Assembly: GCA_000827325.1 (NCBI GenBank)
Contig: KN832878.1
Location: 1,550,001-1,614,000, forward strand
Length of the DNA stretch: 64,000 nt
DNA from: Oidiodendron maius Zn
Taxonomy: Eukaryota; Ascomycota; Leotiomycetes; Myxotrichaceae
Direction of reading: 5' to 3'
Shown here: positions 10,838-22,360 of the stretch, piece by piece
Position numbering within the stretch: the first letter of the stretch is position 1
Layout of the letters: every line of letters begins with the position of its first letter
Notes under the pieces: generated by a model
Told to the model about the DNA's origin: nothing
Database searches by the model: none
What the model saw: the letters and a program-made list of their open reading frames with translations, nothing else
Program-made: the position numbers and the translations under genes

Positions 10838-12413
10838 GCATATGATGTGTGCTGCAAGGAAAAGATATGTTGTGAATGGACATCAGGAGCTTGTGTTCCA
10901 TGCTCTAAGTAAGATCTTACAAAACGAACTATCGTACCATTGCCATTAACACGAGAAGGAGACCGAGCAGTCCGCCAAGGTAAGATTTGCTCGAGAGGAT
11001 CCTAAAGTATGCTTACAGTTGAGCTAATTACATGTCAATAGGCACAAAGGCGTTGAGAAACTGGAGAAGAGCCGGGAGGATACAGTATCCTTGCGAGGGT
11101 CATTGCTAAGATATGGGCCAGAAATTGAAAAGGTGCTTCACAAAAATACTGACAATGCTGACACCGGCTATGAGGATCATAAATCGGAGAGAGAAAGCCC
11201 ACGTCAAGACGAAGTACAAGGGGGCGAAGCACAAATAGACGGCGCACAAACGAAGCCTAGGCAAAGTAAGAATGAAATTCAGGCGCTTTATCCGCACGGT
11301 TTGTCTACTTTGTTGACTCCAAACAAACATATTGGCACCTCGTCCCGACTAGGAGTGGTCCTCTTCCGACCAGGTGATTTGTTGCTGGGACCTTTCCAAT
11401 TAACCTCAGCTTTGATGAATGACTACCGACTCTTAATCCCGGACTGGGAATATACAACACTGAACGACGTGTTCTCTCGTAGAGCTTTCAAGACCTTACC
11501 CCCAAAATCCGACACCTTTAACCTGATCAACAAAGCATTCCAATACTTTCATACCGCCCTGCCAATATTCGACAGAGTTGATTTTATGAAGGAGTTCGGC
11601 GAAAGATATTTCCCCCATAGAGTCTCGGACTCCTCTTCCGATGCTGCATGGTGGGCTTCCATAAACGTGGTCTTAGCATTTGCCCACCGCTTCCGTGCCA
11701 TGCATACTCGCAAACCCCACTCCGAAGACCGTGAAGCCTGGGGTTACCTTCAAAACGCACTCACAGTCATTACTGAGCTCACTCTTTGTCCCCCTTCCCT
11801 GCTGACAGTGCAAGCTCTTCTTGGAATGGCAATTCTGGTTCAAGCAACATCAAATCCGGGACCATGTGAGGTACTGGTTGCTACGGCGATGAGGCTGGCC
11901 CAGAGCATGGGTTTACATCGACAGGAGCAAAAGAAGCAGTTGAGTATGGAGCAGAAGGCCCAGAGAGAACAGAGGCAGAGCGTGTTCTGGATTGCATATT
12001 GTTTGGATAAAGAGATTAGCATTAGGACGGGACAACCACCAAGTCAAGATGAGGAAGACATGGATGTTGAATTGCCTGCTGAAACGGCCAGTTTGGACAA
12101 GCAGACAGAAAGAAGGGTAATAGGGGTTAACATCTTCAACCTTAGGATTGGGCTTGCTTTTATCCAAGGTAAGATATATAAGCGATTATGTTCGATGAGT
12201 GCTCAGAAATTGTCGAGAACGGAGAGGTTGGTGTCGGCACAAGAGCTAGAAGTTATGTTGGAGGAGTGGAAGGCAGGTGTGCCAATTGACTTCGGTGCTA
12301 CCTTTTTGGGTACTGAGGTTCTGACGGAGGATCTTCCGGCATTGCTGCATATAGCTATTATTCGTCTCTCGTACTTAAAATCGCTGGATGTTATCCGTCG
12401 ATATTTAACCTAA
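10838..12413 (+). pseudogene. Zn2Cys6 fungal transcription factor with destroyed zinc cluster
   Basis: The large exon (about 11041-12413) encodes a well-kept Fungal_trans (XlnR-type) middle domain, with FNLINKAFQYFH, AWWASINVVLAFAHR, LLGMAILVQ, MRLAQSMGLHR and FWIAYCLDKEISIRTGQPP. Upstream, at 10840-10915, the DNA-binding domain reads AYDVCCKEKICCEW then GACVPC. The family pattern is ACDxCRxxKIxCEW, so the first cysteine is Tyr and two basic positions are Cys. In-frame stops flank the cluster on both sides (before AYD and after CSK). The changes are all explainable as C-to-T or G-to-A. The protein also stops early after RRYLT, whereas relatives continue well beyond. I read it as a RIP-damaged paralog; a still-used DNA-binding-less form starting in the large exon cannot be excluded. 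Confidence 0.65.
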
Positions 12414-13667
12414 ATCACATCGTAGCACCTCAAAAACATATCACCAGTTAGCACAATCCGACAGACCAATATCTCGTTGCATGTAGCGATGAAACCCTCA
12501 GTGCCAAAAGCCATACAGGAGACAACAAGAGCAGTTGATACGAAGTGCAATGTAGTATGTTATACTCTTAAGTTATGTGGTAGACTAAGGCCCAATCTAC
12601 CGCACAACAAAGGTGCTCAGTTATTACCTCACAAGGTCTGAATAAAGGCGTCAACTGAAATTATATCTCGTTAAGATCCACCTAAACGACATCGAAACAA
12701 CCCCTCCTTTATAGTTCTACCAAATGCAAGTAGTACGCTTTCCAAGAAGGGTTTCGGGGAAACTGAATCTCAGTCTCCCAGTGTACTGTTTGAGATTATT
12801 GTTCGCCACCCCAGTCGTGGTCAAGACCGCATTTTCCGAACTTCTCTACGAAGGCAATACTGTAGGTGTGACACCGTCATCCATGCCAGAAGTAACGAGA
12901 GATCTGTACAGGGTGCACCTTCTGGCCATTTGATATTGTTGGAATTCTACCGTGTAATCATGTGGGGGGATTCTGGAGACTGCTGCAGAGCCAAGTTAGA
13001 GAACTAGATTGATTCTCCCTGACCTCGGAAGAAACCTCACCCACTGCGGATCCATCATATAGCCTCTATGCGCATTCTACGCCTTTACTTGATATCTCGG
13101 AATAGCGGAAGGCTGTTCAAGTGCGGCCTGTACAATAGTGTAGAGATAACATTGGCCTTCCTGATTCGTTGAGTGGGGAACTGCGGGCCCTGTTAACGAA
13201 TTGTAGACTGTATGCCTAATAGGGGTACTTTTACTAATATTCTAGAAGACTAGACTCATCTTTAAACTTCTTTCTAATGTATTCCGGCAGAAAATATCAA
13301 GTCTATTGTTATTGGTGGACTAGGCTCGCTATACCCTTTGCCCGTTTCGTATGACTGCCATCTTATGGCGGCTAGTCTGACACGACGGACCGTGTCAGCA
13401 TAGCGCTAAAGTAGTACATACTAGAAGGAGTGTAGATCTCAATCAAGCAATAATTCAAGAGGAGAAATTGTGATTGGTTGCTTTCCCACCCAAACCCAAA
13501 GTAAGTAGCGTCCATGAACAATGAAGAGGCTTGCCTTTTCTCTCACGTGGTAGATTGCTTAAAATTTTCTATCGAGCATGAAACGTGTAGTCTCTTCACC
13601 TGCCCCCTCTCTATCTTAAATCACCGCCCCTAAGCTGTCGAATTAAAATTCTATAATCGCAACCACT
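12414..13667. other. Intergenic region with possible 3' remnant of the preceding regulator
   Basis: A frame at about 12724-12933 contains LPVYCLRLLFATPVVV, reminiscent of the hydrophobic C-terminal helix of fungal transcription factors. It may be the broken 3' end of the 10.8-12.4 kb gene. The remainder is the promoter of the gene at 13668; nothing else was recognised. Confidence 0.35.
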
Positions 13668-14338
13668 ATGGAAACTCGTGAATTATCAAAACAGCATGGA
13701 GGACAAGAAGTCTGCCCTGCATCAAAGAAAAGAAGACTTAGTTTAGGGGCTTGTCGAGCCTGCTACACAAGTAAACTTCGTTGCTCTACTCTCTGGGGTT
13801 ATGAGGCTTGCGTCAGATGTATCGAGCGAGGCGAGCGGTGCATCCGCAGGGAGAGCCAAGCCAGGTGAGATATTCGTAGAATTTGGAAGATAATCGAACT
13901 AATTGACTAATTTATCTTTCTTTTTGTTGGTACTTAGACTTTCTCAACACGCGAGCGTTGATACTAAATCCTCACTTCTCCCTAGATCCAAGTCGTCTCT
14001 TCTAACCGCACTTCCAAACTCTTCCACCGATTTCAATCTATCCCTGGCAATAGACGACGATGTGCCTCCATGGAGCTCCTTATACTCTATTCACTTGGAG
14101 ATCAAACGCCTTCTAGGTCCCCTCAGCATCAGGTCAACCCCTTCACAACACATTACATCTAGTAACCATCAGAGACAATCAGAGATCGAACATGACAAGC
14201 ATACTCTTCCTCATACCTCTTCGAAGATAGCTACAAGCACTACTTCTAGGCCTCGTAGTCGAAGTAAGATTTCATGATCACATATTAGTGCCACCCCTCA
14301 TACTGACAGATTCGTGCCAGCTCCATCTTCTCAAATGA
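13668..14338 (+). CDS. Small Zn2Cys6 regulator
   Basis: The first exon (13668-13864) encodes a full zinc cluster: ACRACYTSKLRC, then ACVRCIERGERC, matching C-x2-C-x6-C ... C-x2-C-x6-C with basic residues around it. A second exon (13938-14263) follows a 73-nt intron and encodes a serine-rich linker with no recognised domain. With a 46-nt third intron the frame closes at 14338, giving about 183 aa, but other splice choices are possible and the 3' end is uncertain. Six cysteines intact means DNA binding is plausible, unlike the neighbour at 10.8 kb. It precedes the paraoxonase-like gene at 16007 by about 1.7 kb and could regulate it; that is inference. Confidence 0.6.
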
Positions 14339-16006
14339 AATTGCCTCAAAGATGCTTGTCACCATTACGGACATATAGTGGTGATAAAGCAGCATTTACA
14401 TCACATCACTCACTCTCAACTTCGTTTGGATTAAATAATTCTCTTTCTCCTGTTGAATCACAGCTTTGGAAATCTCAGGCATATTATGCCTGGATTTCCT
14501 TTGATGAACTTGACACACTATTAGGTTCTAAGAATACATTCCTCTTTGATAAATGTAATTTGTAGGGAGTTTTACCGGATTGCAAACATGAAGAAGACGT
14601 AGACTCAGTTGCTGGAATGTTTGTTCTTAAAAGAAATTGTTAGTCCTGCGGCGGATTCTACTAGGATGTAGATAATACTTCTGTAGTAAGCACTTGATAG
14701 CTTTCCACTTCAATGATAAATAAAAATATCTAGTTACCAGTCCAATTCTATGTTACTCTATTATCAAACCACCCGATTTTACAGCTTCTTTTTGGGTCAA
14801 TCAAGCCTTAGTCGACAAGTATAATGTTACACATTGCTGATCTAACTACGTTAAATGCTCGAATAACAAAATTGAGTTGGCTTTGCTAAATGAAAAGAAA
14901 GAAAAAATCGCTTCTCTCTTGAGTTAATGGTGTCTTGGGAAATTCTCGGATCCCTTTTATTGTTTGCAATCTGTCAACTCGAGCCTGTGATACTTTTATT
15001 CCGCTCTAATTTTTGATCTTCTTGCCTAGACAATTTCTTATTGCTAGATTATTGATCTATGGCACATATATCTCAAATCTTTTTGCACTATAGCGGTCAT
15101 GTATCCTTAGTATAGGTGTTAAGAACGCGAATTTTGGCCTTTGTACCTCCACGAGGGTATTTTCTTTTTGCGTTCGGCACGTCATGAATTTTCACTAGTT
15201 ACTGATCTGAGACAAAACTTCCATTATTTCATAATAGACAAAAGCCAGAACTTCATAGAGTGGGGATAAAGGTTGTTCTCAAGAAGGAGTCACTAGTGCC
15301 CTAGCCTTAGTAATGCGGAAACACGCCGTCGTGTTGTCTGGGTTTGCCCCGAGGAGCGGGATACACCCGAGCCTGGTGTGAGTATCTGTCGCACTCTAAA
15401 TACAGACCCTGGCGTAGGCTCCCAAGCTTAAATTAACAGTGCAATTCCATCTACAAAGACTAGGAGTGAATCGGAGCAATCGATGCGTTCGGAACAAGGA
15501 CCTCGGCTTTAGGTCCGATGATCGTGGGTCTGTTCACCCGCCTCCTGTCGTAGTCGCCCTTACCTCATACTCCTGGCGGATGCAAACCTCGGGGCAGATG
15601 ATTGCAAAGCAGTCGGACACGAGACGATCTTAGGCTCCGGAAAACAAACCTCTCGAGAAGTCTGAGTCTGATTTGCAATCACTGGCTTTCCGACTTGAAA
15701 ATTTATTGTGACAACTACTTTCAGTTAAGCTTACGACGAGCTAATTCCTCCACTGCGGTTCAGATAATAAACTTCAAACACTGCAACCTCGGTTGATATA
15801 GCTATACTATTTTATTATCATGGTTTAGTCCGGTGCTTTATGACCGAGGCAAACTGTGACATCGGTCTCGAGACTCTACTTATCCACCAGTCTCTTTCTA
15901 CCCCACTCACGCCACATCTCAATCCATATTGAGTTTTACCTTATGATTGACCGCGCTTCGATCCTTCTATATCTCTTTGTTTTCATCTCAATTTACTCCA
16001 CAAGAC
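14339..16006. other. Intergenic region
   Basis: AT-rich DNA without a supported gene. A frame ending near 14565 has no family signature. A copy of the short dispersed repeat lies at 15429. The final 150 bp are the 5' region of the gene at 16007. Confidence 0.4.
15429..15450 (+). repeat. Copy of the short dispersed repeat core
   Basis: TTAAATTAACAGTGCAATTC matches the cores at 8361 and 19743 with few differences, and similarity seems to fade within about 50 bp. Confidence 0.4.
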
Positions 16007-17341
16007 ATGCTCCGCTTGCTTTCCGCGACTGCTGTCATCGGTGTTGCAGTCATTGCGGTTCTCTATGAGTTTGTTGCCAAGAGCCTCATCTTCGACGCAT
16101 TAGGCTATGGCCGTATCGTCCAAAATATAAGCGCATTCAGTAATGTGCGTTGTCAAAAGGTAGATAATTTGGGCCTGGAGGCATGTGAAGACATGTGGTT
16201 AAATGACCGAAATGGCTTGCTGTACATGGCATGCTCGGATATGCTCAGTCGTACACATTGGCTCCCAGCGTTGGTCAACCCCATGTGAGGATCTGCTATG
16301 ACTAGCACTAACAGATTATAGAATGGGATACCTTAATGCGTCGGCTCGCGGCCTCACGGATAGAGTTGCTGTTCTCGATACTCGAGGTGATGGGCCTCTC
16401 GCGTCCCGCATCCACTGGCTCACTCATAACTTTCCAGGCATCAAAGGTGATGGTACGCTGAATCTACACGGTTTAGATATCTGGGAGGACTCCAATCATA
16501 TACTCCACATCCTGTTGGTCAACCACCGGCCGCCTTTTGACCCAATCACTGGACAGCCCCTAGACGCTGCTAAAGTTGGCGCAAATTCGACCATCGAGCT
16601 GTTTGAAACGACAGAGGGCTCGAATACTATGCGTCACGTGAAAACCTATGTCCACGACTCGATCCAGACACCGAATGATGTCGCTTGGGTGGGTGAAGAA
16701 TCATTTGTGTTCACGAATGACCACAGTTCGAAAGTGGGTCTCGTCAGTGTTACCTTTCCCTTCGGAGTTTATCAGCTACTAACAGATCCCAGCGACGAGA
16801 ATTGGATCTAGTATTGGGAGGGGGCAGCATAGGATATTGTGATAATGATGGCTGTAAAATTGCCAATGATGCAGGATTCTTCTTTCCGAACGGTATTGCT
16901 CGCGGACATGATGGATTTATCTACACTCCAAGCTCAGTAAGCGGGGAAGTAAGAGTCTTATCTCTCAGCAAAGACCACTCCCTTACCAATATTGGCTCTG
17001 TCAAAATTCCTCTGCCAGTTGATAACCTATCCGTTGATAAAGATGGATCTGTGCTGGCAGTTGGCTTTCCCAAAGTTTACAAGAATTTGGAGAGCTATGA
17101 AGATCCACTTGGAGTTAACCCTCCTAGCGCAGTTTTTGTCCTGCAGCGCAAAGAAAGAACAGGTTTGGCTGCGCTGATGGGGGATGAATGGCACGATGGA
17201 GATGCTACAGTGACTAAGATTATGGAGGATGATGGGAATATGTTATCAGGTTGTACGATTGCAGTTCACGACACGGAGACCGGGCGGATCTTCGTCAGTG
17301 GGGTCATTGCACCTTTCATTACTATTTGCGAAACACGCTAG
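16007..17341 (+). CDS. Serum paraoxonase/arylesterase-like lactonase, 3 exons
   Basis: Predicted 415 aa from exons 16007-16284, 16322-16742 and 16793-17341. The last intron uses a weaker GTCAGT donor and a CCCAG acceptor, chosen because it restores frame with the family block RRELDLVLGGGSIGYC. An N-terminal hydrophobic segment (about residues 4-20) is a signal anchor, as in mammalian PON1. Family features are LHGLDIW, TIELFE, TPNDVAWV, FTNDH, FFFPNGIARG, and the closing SGVIAPFITICE. Paraoxonases are calcium-dependent six-bladed beta-propeller enzymes that hydrolyse lactones and esters. The second paralog in this window is at 43292. It appears intact. Confidence 0.85.
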
Positions 17342-17971
17342 GTGGGATATGTGACTGGTTTAGTCGTCTGAATAATGATCCATGCAAGAGCAACAAACCT
17401 GTTTTCACCAATTGGCACAAGTAGGTTTGCACATACTTAACCTTTATAACGCCCGTCGTGGAGTAGACTCTCTGATCGCACATTTGCCCAATTGCTACTG
17501 TTATTACGTTGCAGGGGAAGCGTCGACAGCTTTATGTTGAGACACGCCCGAGCCACAACTTCCTAGCTCTCTGTATTGGATAACGATGGTGCGAATATCC
17601 TGCTTTGCATATTCTATCAGGTTGAAATTGAGACCCTCATTTGACCATAATGTTTTTCTGTGACTGTAGCTATCGAAAGCCTTAGTAGAGTACAAGTCAC
17701 TAGAGCAGGAGAATCCGCAAACTACCCAAAGTGCTTATTCGCAGCCCAAATAGCCCTAATTCCCAACTAATTTAGTCGTGTTTTTATCACACTGTAGTTT
17801 TTGACTAGCCTCATGTTTTCGATGCTGCCTCGCTCAGCTGGTCGCCAGCCCATAGCTAGACACTCGATGGCAGTCACCATCTTCCGCTTAACATCCACGC
17901 ATATCCAACGCTAGTATTATCGGCAGCAAGCTATGATGAGATGAATCTTCTGGGAATAAGCCATTCAGGTG
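17342..17971. other. Convergent intergenic region
   Basis: Lies between the 3' ends of the paraoxonase-like gene (plus) and the OrsD-like regulator (minus). No gene, repeat or RNA feature recognised. Confidence 0.4.
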
Positions 17972-19587
17972 CTATGATTGGTCAGTCATTCGCAAATGCT
18001 GCGATTCAGGATGTATTTCAATGCTTCTCTCCTCCATACCCACATCCTGCAGTGGCCAAGCTATCCAATTGTACCATTTCTGCCCTATCCTGCTTTGAAT
18101 TCGGGACAGCAGTCCCGCTGCGTACCCCTTCATGTACCAGTATGATTCGAGCCGCCTCAGCAGTATGCAATAATGGGCAAGTAAGATTAAGGCGCCCGGA
18201 TGCTCGTCACTGAGCAGTCTCAGAAAGTCGTCAGGTACTTGTGCCGGCCAAGCATGCACGATATCCCAGATCGTCAACAATGCGCCCCTGGTGTATGCTC
18301 TATGAAAGGTCGTTCGAAGTTTGAAGAAAGCATCCAAGTACACCGCTGGAGCCATCCCTTGCCAGGCGTCGTCTGGTTCAAGAGAGGATAGAAACCCAAG
18401 AGATTTCAGCCGACTATCTTCACAATATGTAGAATTATCTGCATGCCCATTATCGGGGATCAGCCACCTCAAAGGACCTGTTGAAATAACAGACTTCACG
18501 GAAATAAGGATGGAACAACCGCCATGGATGAGGTGAAGATAGCTTGATGTGTCGTTTTCCAGGTCCTGCTGGGCCAGTGAGAAGTATTTGGCTTTGTCCT
18601 GTGACGCGTATGCAAAGATGATAAGTAAATGACAAAAGGCATAAGCCGCATGACAATTAAGATCGTTGATGCCAGGTATAACCGCACGGAAGAGCGGCAA
18701 CGCTTTATCCTGGTGACTCACAGCCCTGATAGTGAGCTCCCTTCGTCGAGCTGGTTGGAGATCAGCAAGGTGTAATGCAGAACAAGCCAGCAGACCCTGC
18801 ATAAGATATAGGTTGGTGTATGCCATCTCAGGTACTACCGTCCTCCATATCTTCTGCACCAGGGGATCGGAGGACAAACTAGAGTATGTGGATTCCCTGA
18901 AGTGCTGCAAGAGGGCAAGATCGACTGTATCGAGATTCAAGCCATTAGTTGCGTTGCCGTCAGGACAAGGTGAGATGCGATAAGCGCCAGGAAGGCCGTC
19001 AGTATCCTATGATTCTTAGTCAACAGGACATATACCCGTTGTAAAATATCGTTGTCCCAGTAGCTCACATTGATATCTTGGGTTCTTTCTTTACTATTCC
19101 GGCTCCCGCTCCATCCTTGACCAGGGTCTGTTTGTGACACTTCAAAGTACTTGGTGCGATTGCCCTTGAAGAAGGTCTGCAGCCTAGCATGACGCCACCG
19201 AGCATCGGTCTGATGTATAGTCTGGTGCTTATTGTTGCAGTGTGTCGTCATTAGCTTAACAGAAATAGAGATGTATCTACAGTTAGGAATGCAGCAAGCA
19301 AAGCCATTGACAACTGGCAGAAAGGGAATCGGGTCCTCCGGGATCGTTCGTATCACCACATCTTGAGGTTCTCGAAGGTCCAGCGAGGCCACATAGCGCA
19401 TGAATGGTCGGCGAGTGCCCCTATAGATCTGATGATAGTTCTTTAGGTGTCGGGAGATCGCAAGCGGTTGAATTGCATAGCTGCAAACCTTGCATATGAC
19501 AATATGATGAGCTGGCACATACTCTAGGAGCTGACGTGGTTCTAAATTTGAACATGGCGTTAGCTGGGCGTGATTTTCCGGGGCCAT
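17972..19587 (-). CDS. DUF3505 (OrsD-like) domain fused to a fungal transcription-factor domain
   Basis: Two exons, 19587-19069 and 19006-17972, joined by a 62-nt intron with a GTGAGC donor, a TTGACTAAG branch-like site and CATAG acceptor, give 517 aa in continuous frame. The N-terminal part (about 1-150) has ICKVCSYAIQ, ISRHLKNYHQI and CCIPNC followed by a CNNKHQ-type histidine, which is the C2H2-like pattern of DUF3505 proteins such as OrsD of the orsellinic-acid cluster. The C-terminal part (NLDTVDLALLQHF, LMQGLLACSALHLADL, HPGALILLAHYCILL, RLESYWYMKGYA) is the Upc2-like fungal regulator domain. No Zn2Cys6 cluster is present, so the DUF3505 fingers probably supply nucleic-acid or protein binding. 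It is divergent from the FAD monooxygenase at 20575. The gene looks intact. Confidence 0.75.
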
Positions 19588-19742
19588 GATTCCAACGAGG
19601 TATCAAGGATTAGAAGACAGTAGGTATGTTTGAGTCAACTGGAAGGCGGTGCTCGTCAGATGCATCTACTGTGTGATTCTGTTCATACTGCGTAGCGAGT
19701 TTATGCGTCTTTCCAGGGGGGGAGAGAATCCGTCGTTGCAAA

Positions 19743-19765
19743 TTTAAAACCGACAGTGCGATTCC
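19743..19765 (+). repeat. Copy of the short dispersed repeat core
   Basis: TTTAAAACCGACAGTGCGAT followed by TCC matches the cores at 8361 and 15429. It lies directly before the larger repeat at 19804. Confidence 0.4.
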
Positions 19766-19803
19766 CAGACACTGACGTAATCCAACGGAAGTGCGGCGGC
19801 TCG

Positions 19804-19965
19804 TGTTACATTTCACACCACAGAATGCTGACTCATTTTCACACCACGTATATCATTTACTCTTTTCGGCCAAAGAGGTGTGAATATTACTAAGATTACC
19901 CCTTTTGGACGCTGTAGTGTGAATATAACTAGCGTATCCCTTTACAGTTAGTATAACTTAATACC
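19804..19965 (+). repeat. Dispersed repeat, copy A
   Basis: Matches copy B at 48188-48395 in the same orientation. Shared blocks include GTTACATT or ATTACATT at the start, ATGCTGACT, CATATCA or TATATCA, GTATTACTAAGAT-type, and GTATCCCTTTAC near the end. Family unknown; it looks non-coding. Confidence 0.65.
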
Positions 19966-20574
19966 CTGAATCTAATCATTATAACGCCTACCTTACCTAC
20001 TTATATACTAACTGAGCAAACCTATATCCCTTACGTTTAGCCGTGTGCTCTTCGTAGCCGCAGTTAAGAGCGGCCAACCCTACATCAATATCGCCATGCT
20101 AGAACAGCCGGGGGATGATCAACACATCATAAGATAAGGGTAATAGCAATGCAACATACCGAGTATATAGAAAAGGTGGGGAGCGGGGGTCGGATAGTGA
20201 AAGGCGGATGTTGTGGGGACAGTTAGTAATGAATGGTCGGGCCGGGATTTACGTGGGATGGAGAATCGGCAGAAGGCCGAGGTTCAGTCTGGAGTGGGGA
20301 CTCAGTACTAGTTAATGAAACGGCCCACTGAAACTCCTCTATGCTCTCGTGCTGCGCTAAGCCTCGGATGTCGAAGAGTTATATATTTGTAGTGCTTCTG
20401 CACAAGCAAAGTGATTTAGGAAAAGTTTTCTGCAAATATTCTGCCGCTTTGATATTAGATATAGTTGGCAGTGTCCTTTGTCTCAATTTCTCATTCTCCA
20501 TTTGTTACACCCTTCGAACTCACCGTGTGTGAGAATCATCGTCTCGGTAAAACACTTTTACATACGAAGACATT

Positions 20575-21925
20575 ATGGCTGAAGGAAAGGACTTCCATGT
20601 TGCAGTTTGTGGTGGGGGGATTGGAGGCCTGTGTTTAACCATTGGTCTTCTTCGCCAGAACATCTCCTGCAAATTATACGAGGCAGCTCCAGCATTCGCA
20701 GAAATCGGTGCAGGCGTCTCATTTGGACCCAACGCAATCCAAGCGATGGAGCTCATTGATCCACAAATTGTCAGAGGGTTTGAAAATTGTTCAACCATTA
20801 ACGGCTGGCCAGAGAAGAGGGATACGTGGTTTGAGTTCAGGACTGGACAGGCGAAAGGTACTCGTCGAGGAGTACTAGCAGCTACTAATACATATGTTGC
20901 TGATGTAAAGACTGGAGGGGTACAATATGTGGGGCAGAACAGTGTTCATAGGGCGCATTTTCTGGACGAGCTTGTAAAACTTATTCCCGATGAAGTCCCC
21001 GAGTTTGGGAAGAGATTGGTGAACATAGAGGAAAAGGGGGATAAGATGATATTGGCTTTTGAGGACGGGACGAGTTCGGAAGCAGATGCTGTCATTGGAT
21101 GTGATGGCATCAAATCACGCATGCGGGAGATCTTACTGGGCAAAGATCACGAGGCTGCGCATGCTGTGTTCTCCGGGAAATACGCATACAGAGGCCTGAT
21201 ACCGATGGAAACCGCCGTAAATGCCTTAGGAGATGAACTAGCAAGAAATCCCCAGATGTATATGGGTCACCATGGACACGTATTGACGTTCCCGATTGAG
21301 AAGGGAAAGACCATGAACGTAGTTGCTTTTAGAACCAAGCTCGATGGGAAGTGGCCGGAGAAAGACTGGATTTTGCCGTCCAAGAAGGAAGACATGACCA
21401 AAGACTTCATGGGCTGGGATGACAGAGTTATGAACATTATATATGTAAGTCGGATCTTAGTTCCTGCTCAAAAATGGCCCTTGGCTGATGAATGCGCAGC
21501 TTATGGAGAAATGCGATGTTTGGGCCTTGTTTGAGCACCTACCATCGCCAACATACTACAAAGGCCGGCTCTGTCTTCTTGGAGATGCGGCGCATGCTTC
21601 GACACCCCATCAAGGAGCTGGCGCTGGTCAGGCAATTGAAGATGCCTTCATTTTATCAAACTTACTTGGCCAAGTCGCATCTGTAGCTGATATTACGCGG
21701 TCATTTAAGGCGTATGATAGTGTACGAAGGTCGCGGAGCCAGCGTGTTGTCACTACAAGTAAAGAGGCTGGTTGTCTATATGAAATGGAAGACGAAGAAG
21801 TAGGAAGTGATCTAGATAAGGCGAGGGAGAATTTACTAGCCCGATATGATTGGATATGGAGAAATGATTTAAAGGCACAGCTTAGAGAAGCCAAGAATGT
21901 TATGCTGAACGGAAGCAGAATTTAG
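20575..21925 (+). CDS. FAD-dependent monooxygenase, salicylate-hydroxylase type
   Basis: Two exons (20575-21444, 21500-21925) with a 55-nt intron give 431 aa. The ADP-binding loop VCGGGIGGLCLTIGL is at about residues 11-25, the DG motif block DAVIGCDGIKS at about 172-182, and the FAD-ribose GDAAHASTPHQGAGAGQ motif at about 317. These are the group A flavoprotein hydroxylase signatures. The enzyme should use NAD(P)H and O2 to hydroxylate an aromatic or similar substrate, in some members with decarboxylation. All key motifs are intact. It is divergent from the OrsD-like fusion regulator at 17972-19587, which is a plausible pathway-specific controller. Substrate unknown. Confidence 0.9.
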
Positions 21926-22360
21926 ATCAAGAGATGCATTTAGTTGCTGTTCTTGGAATTCCGTCAAATTAAATATCAACATTCTAGAAAATAAATTTGA
22001 ATTTTATGCGCTTAGCATCAGGGATAGACCATCTTACCACACAGCAGCTTCTGCGGGGCATGTTTTCTACTTTTATATTGGTCACAATTACGAAAATAAG
22101 ACCTAATTGGAGCAACAGGGAGTTTTATCCAACGTTGTTTAAGTATTTATCCCCTACTATTTACTCCTTAGAATCTAGCTTGTAGGATTGATATCTTATG
22201 ATTCCAGGCCAATGGCGTCGTAGATAAGCTAGCCTTCATTTCTCGTACCATTGCTCATCTTTGCTGCCTAGTTGAGAAGCTTAACTGCACCATCCACACA
22301 TCGATATGTGGAGACCATCAAATATATTGTAAATATTACCACATACTGCTATTTGAGCTA

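Larger units (their letters stand above)
19588..20574. other. Promoter interval between regulator and monooxygenase, carrying repeats
   Basis: About 1 kb between two divergent genes. It holds a dispersed repeat (19804-19965) and another short core repeat (19743). The last 100 bp before 20575 are a pyrimidine-rich leader. No gene was found. Confidence 0.45.

Noticed and set aside
18450-18687. Overlapping minus-strand frames inside 17972-19006
   Set aside because: Shadow frames of the real regulator exon.
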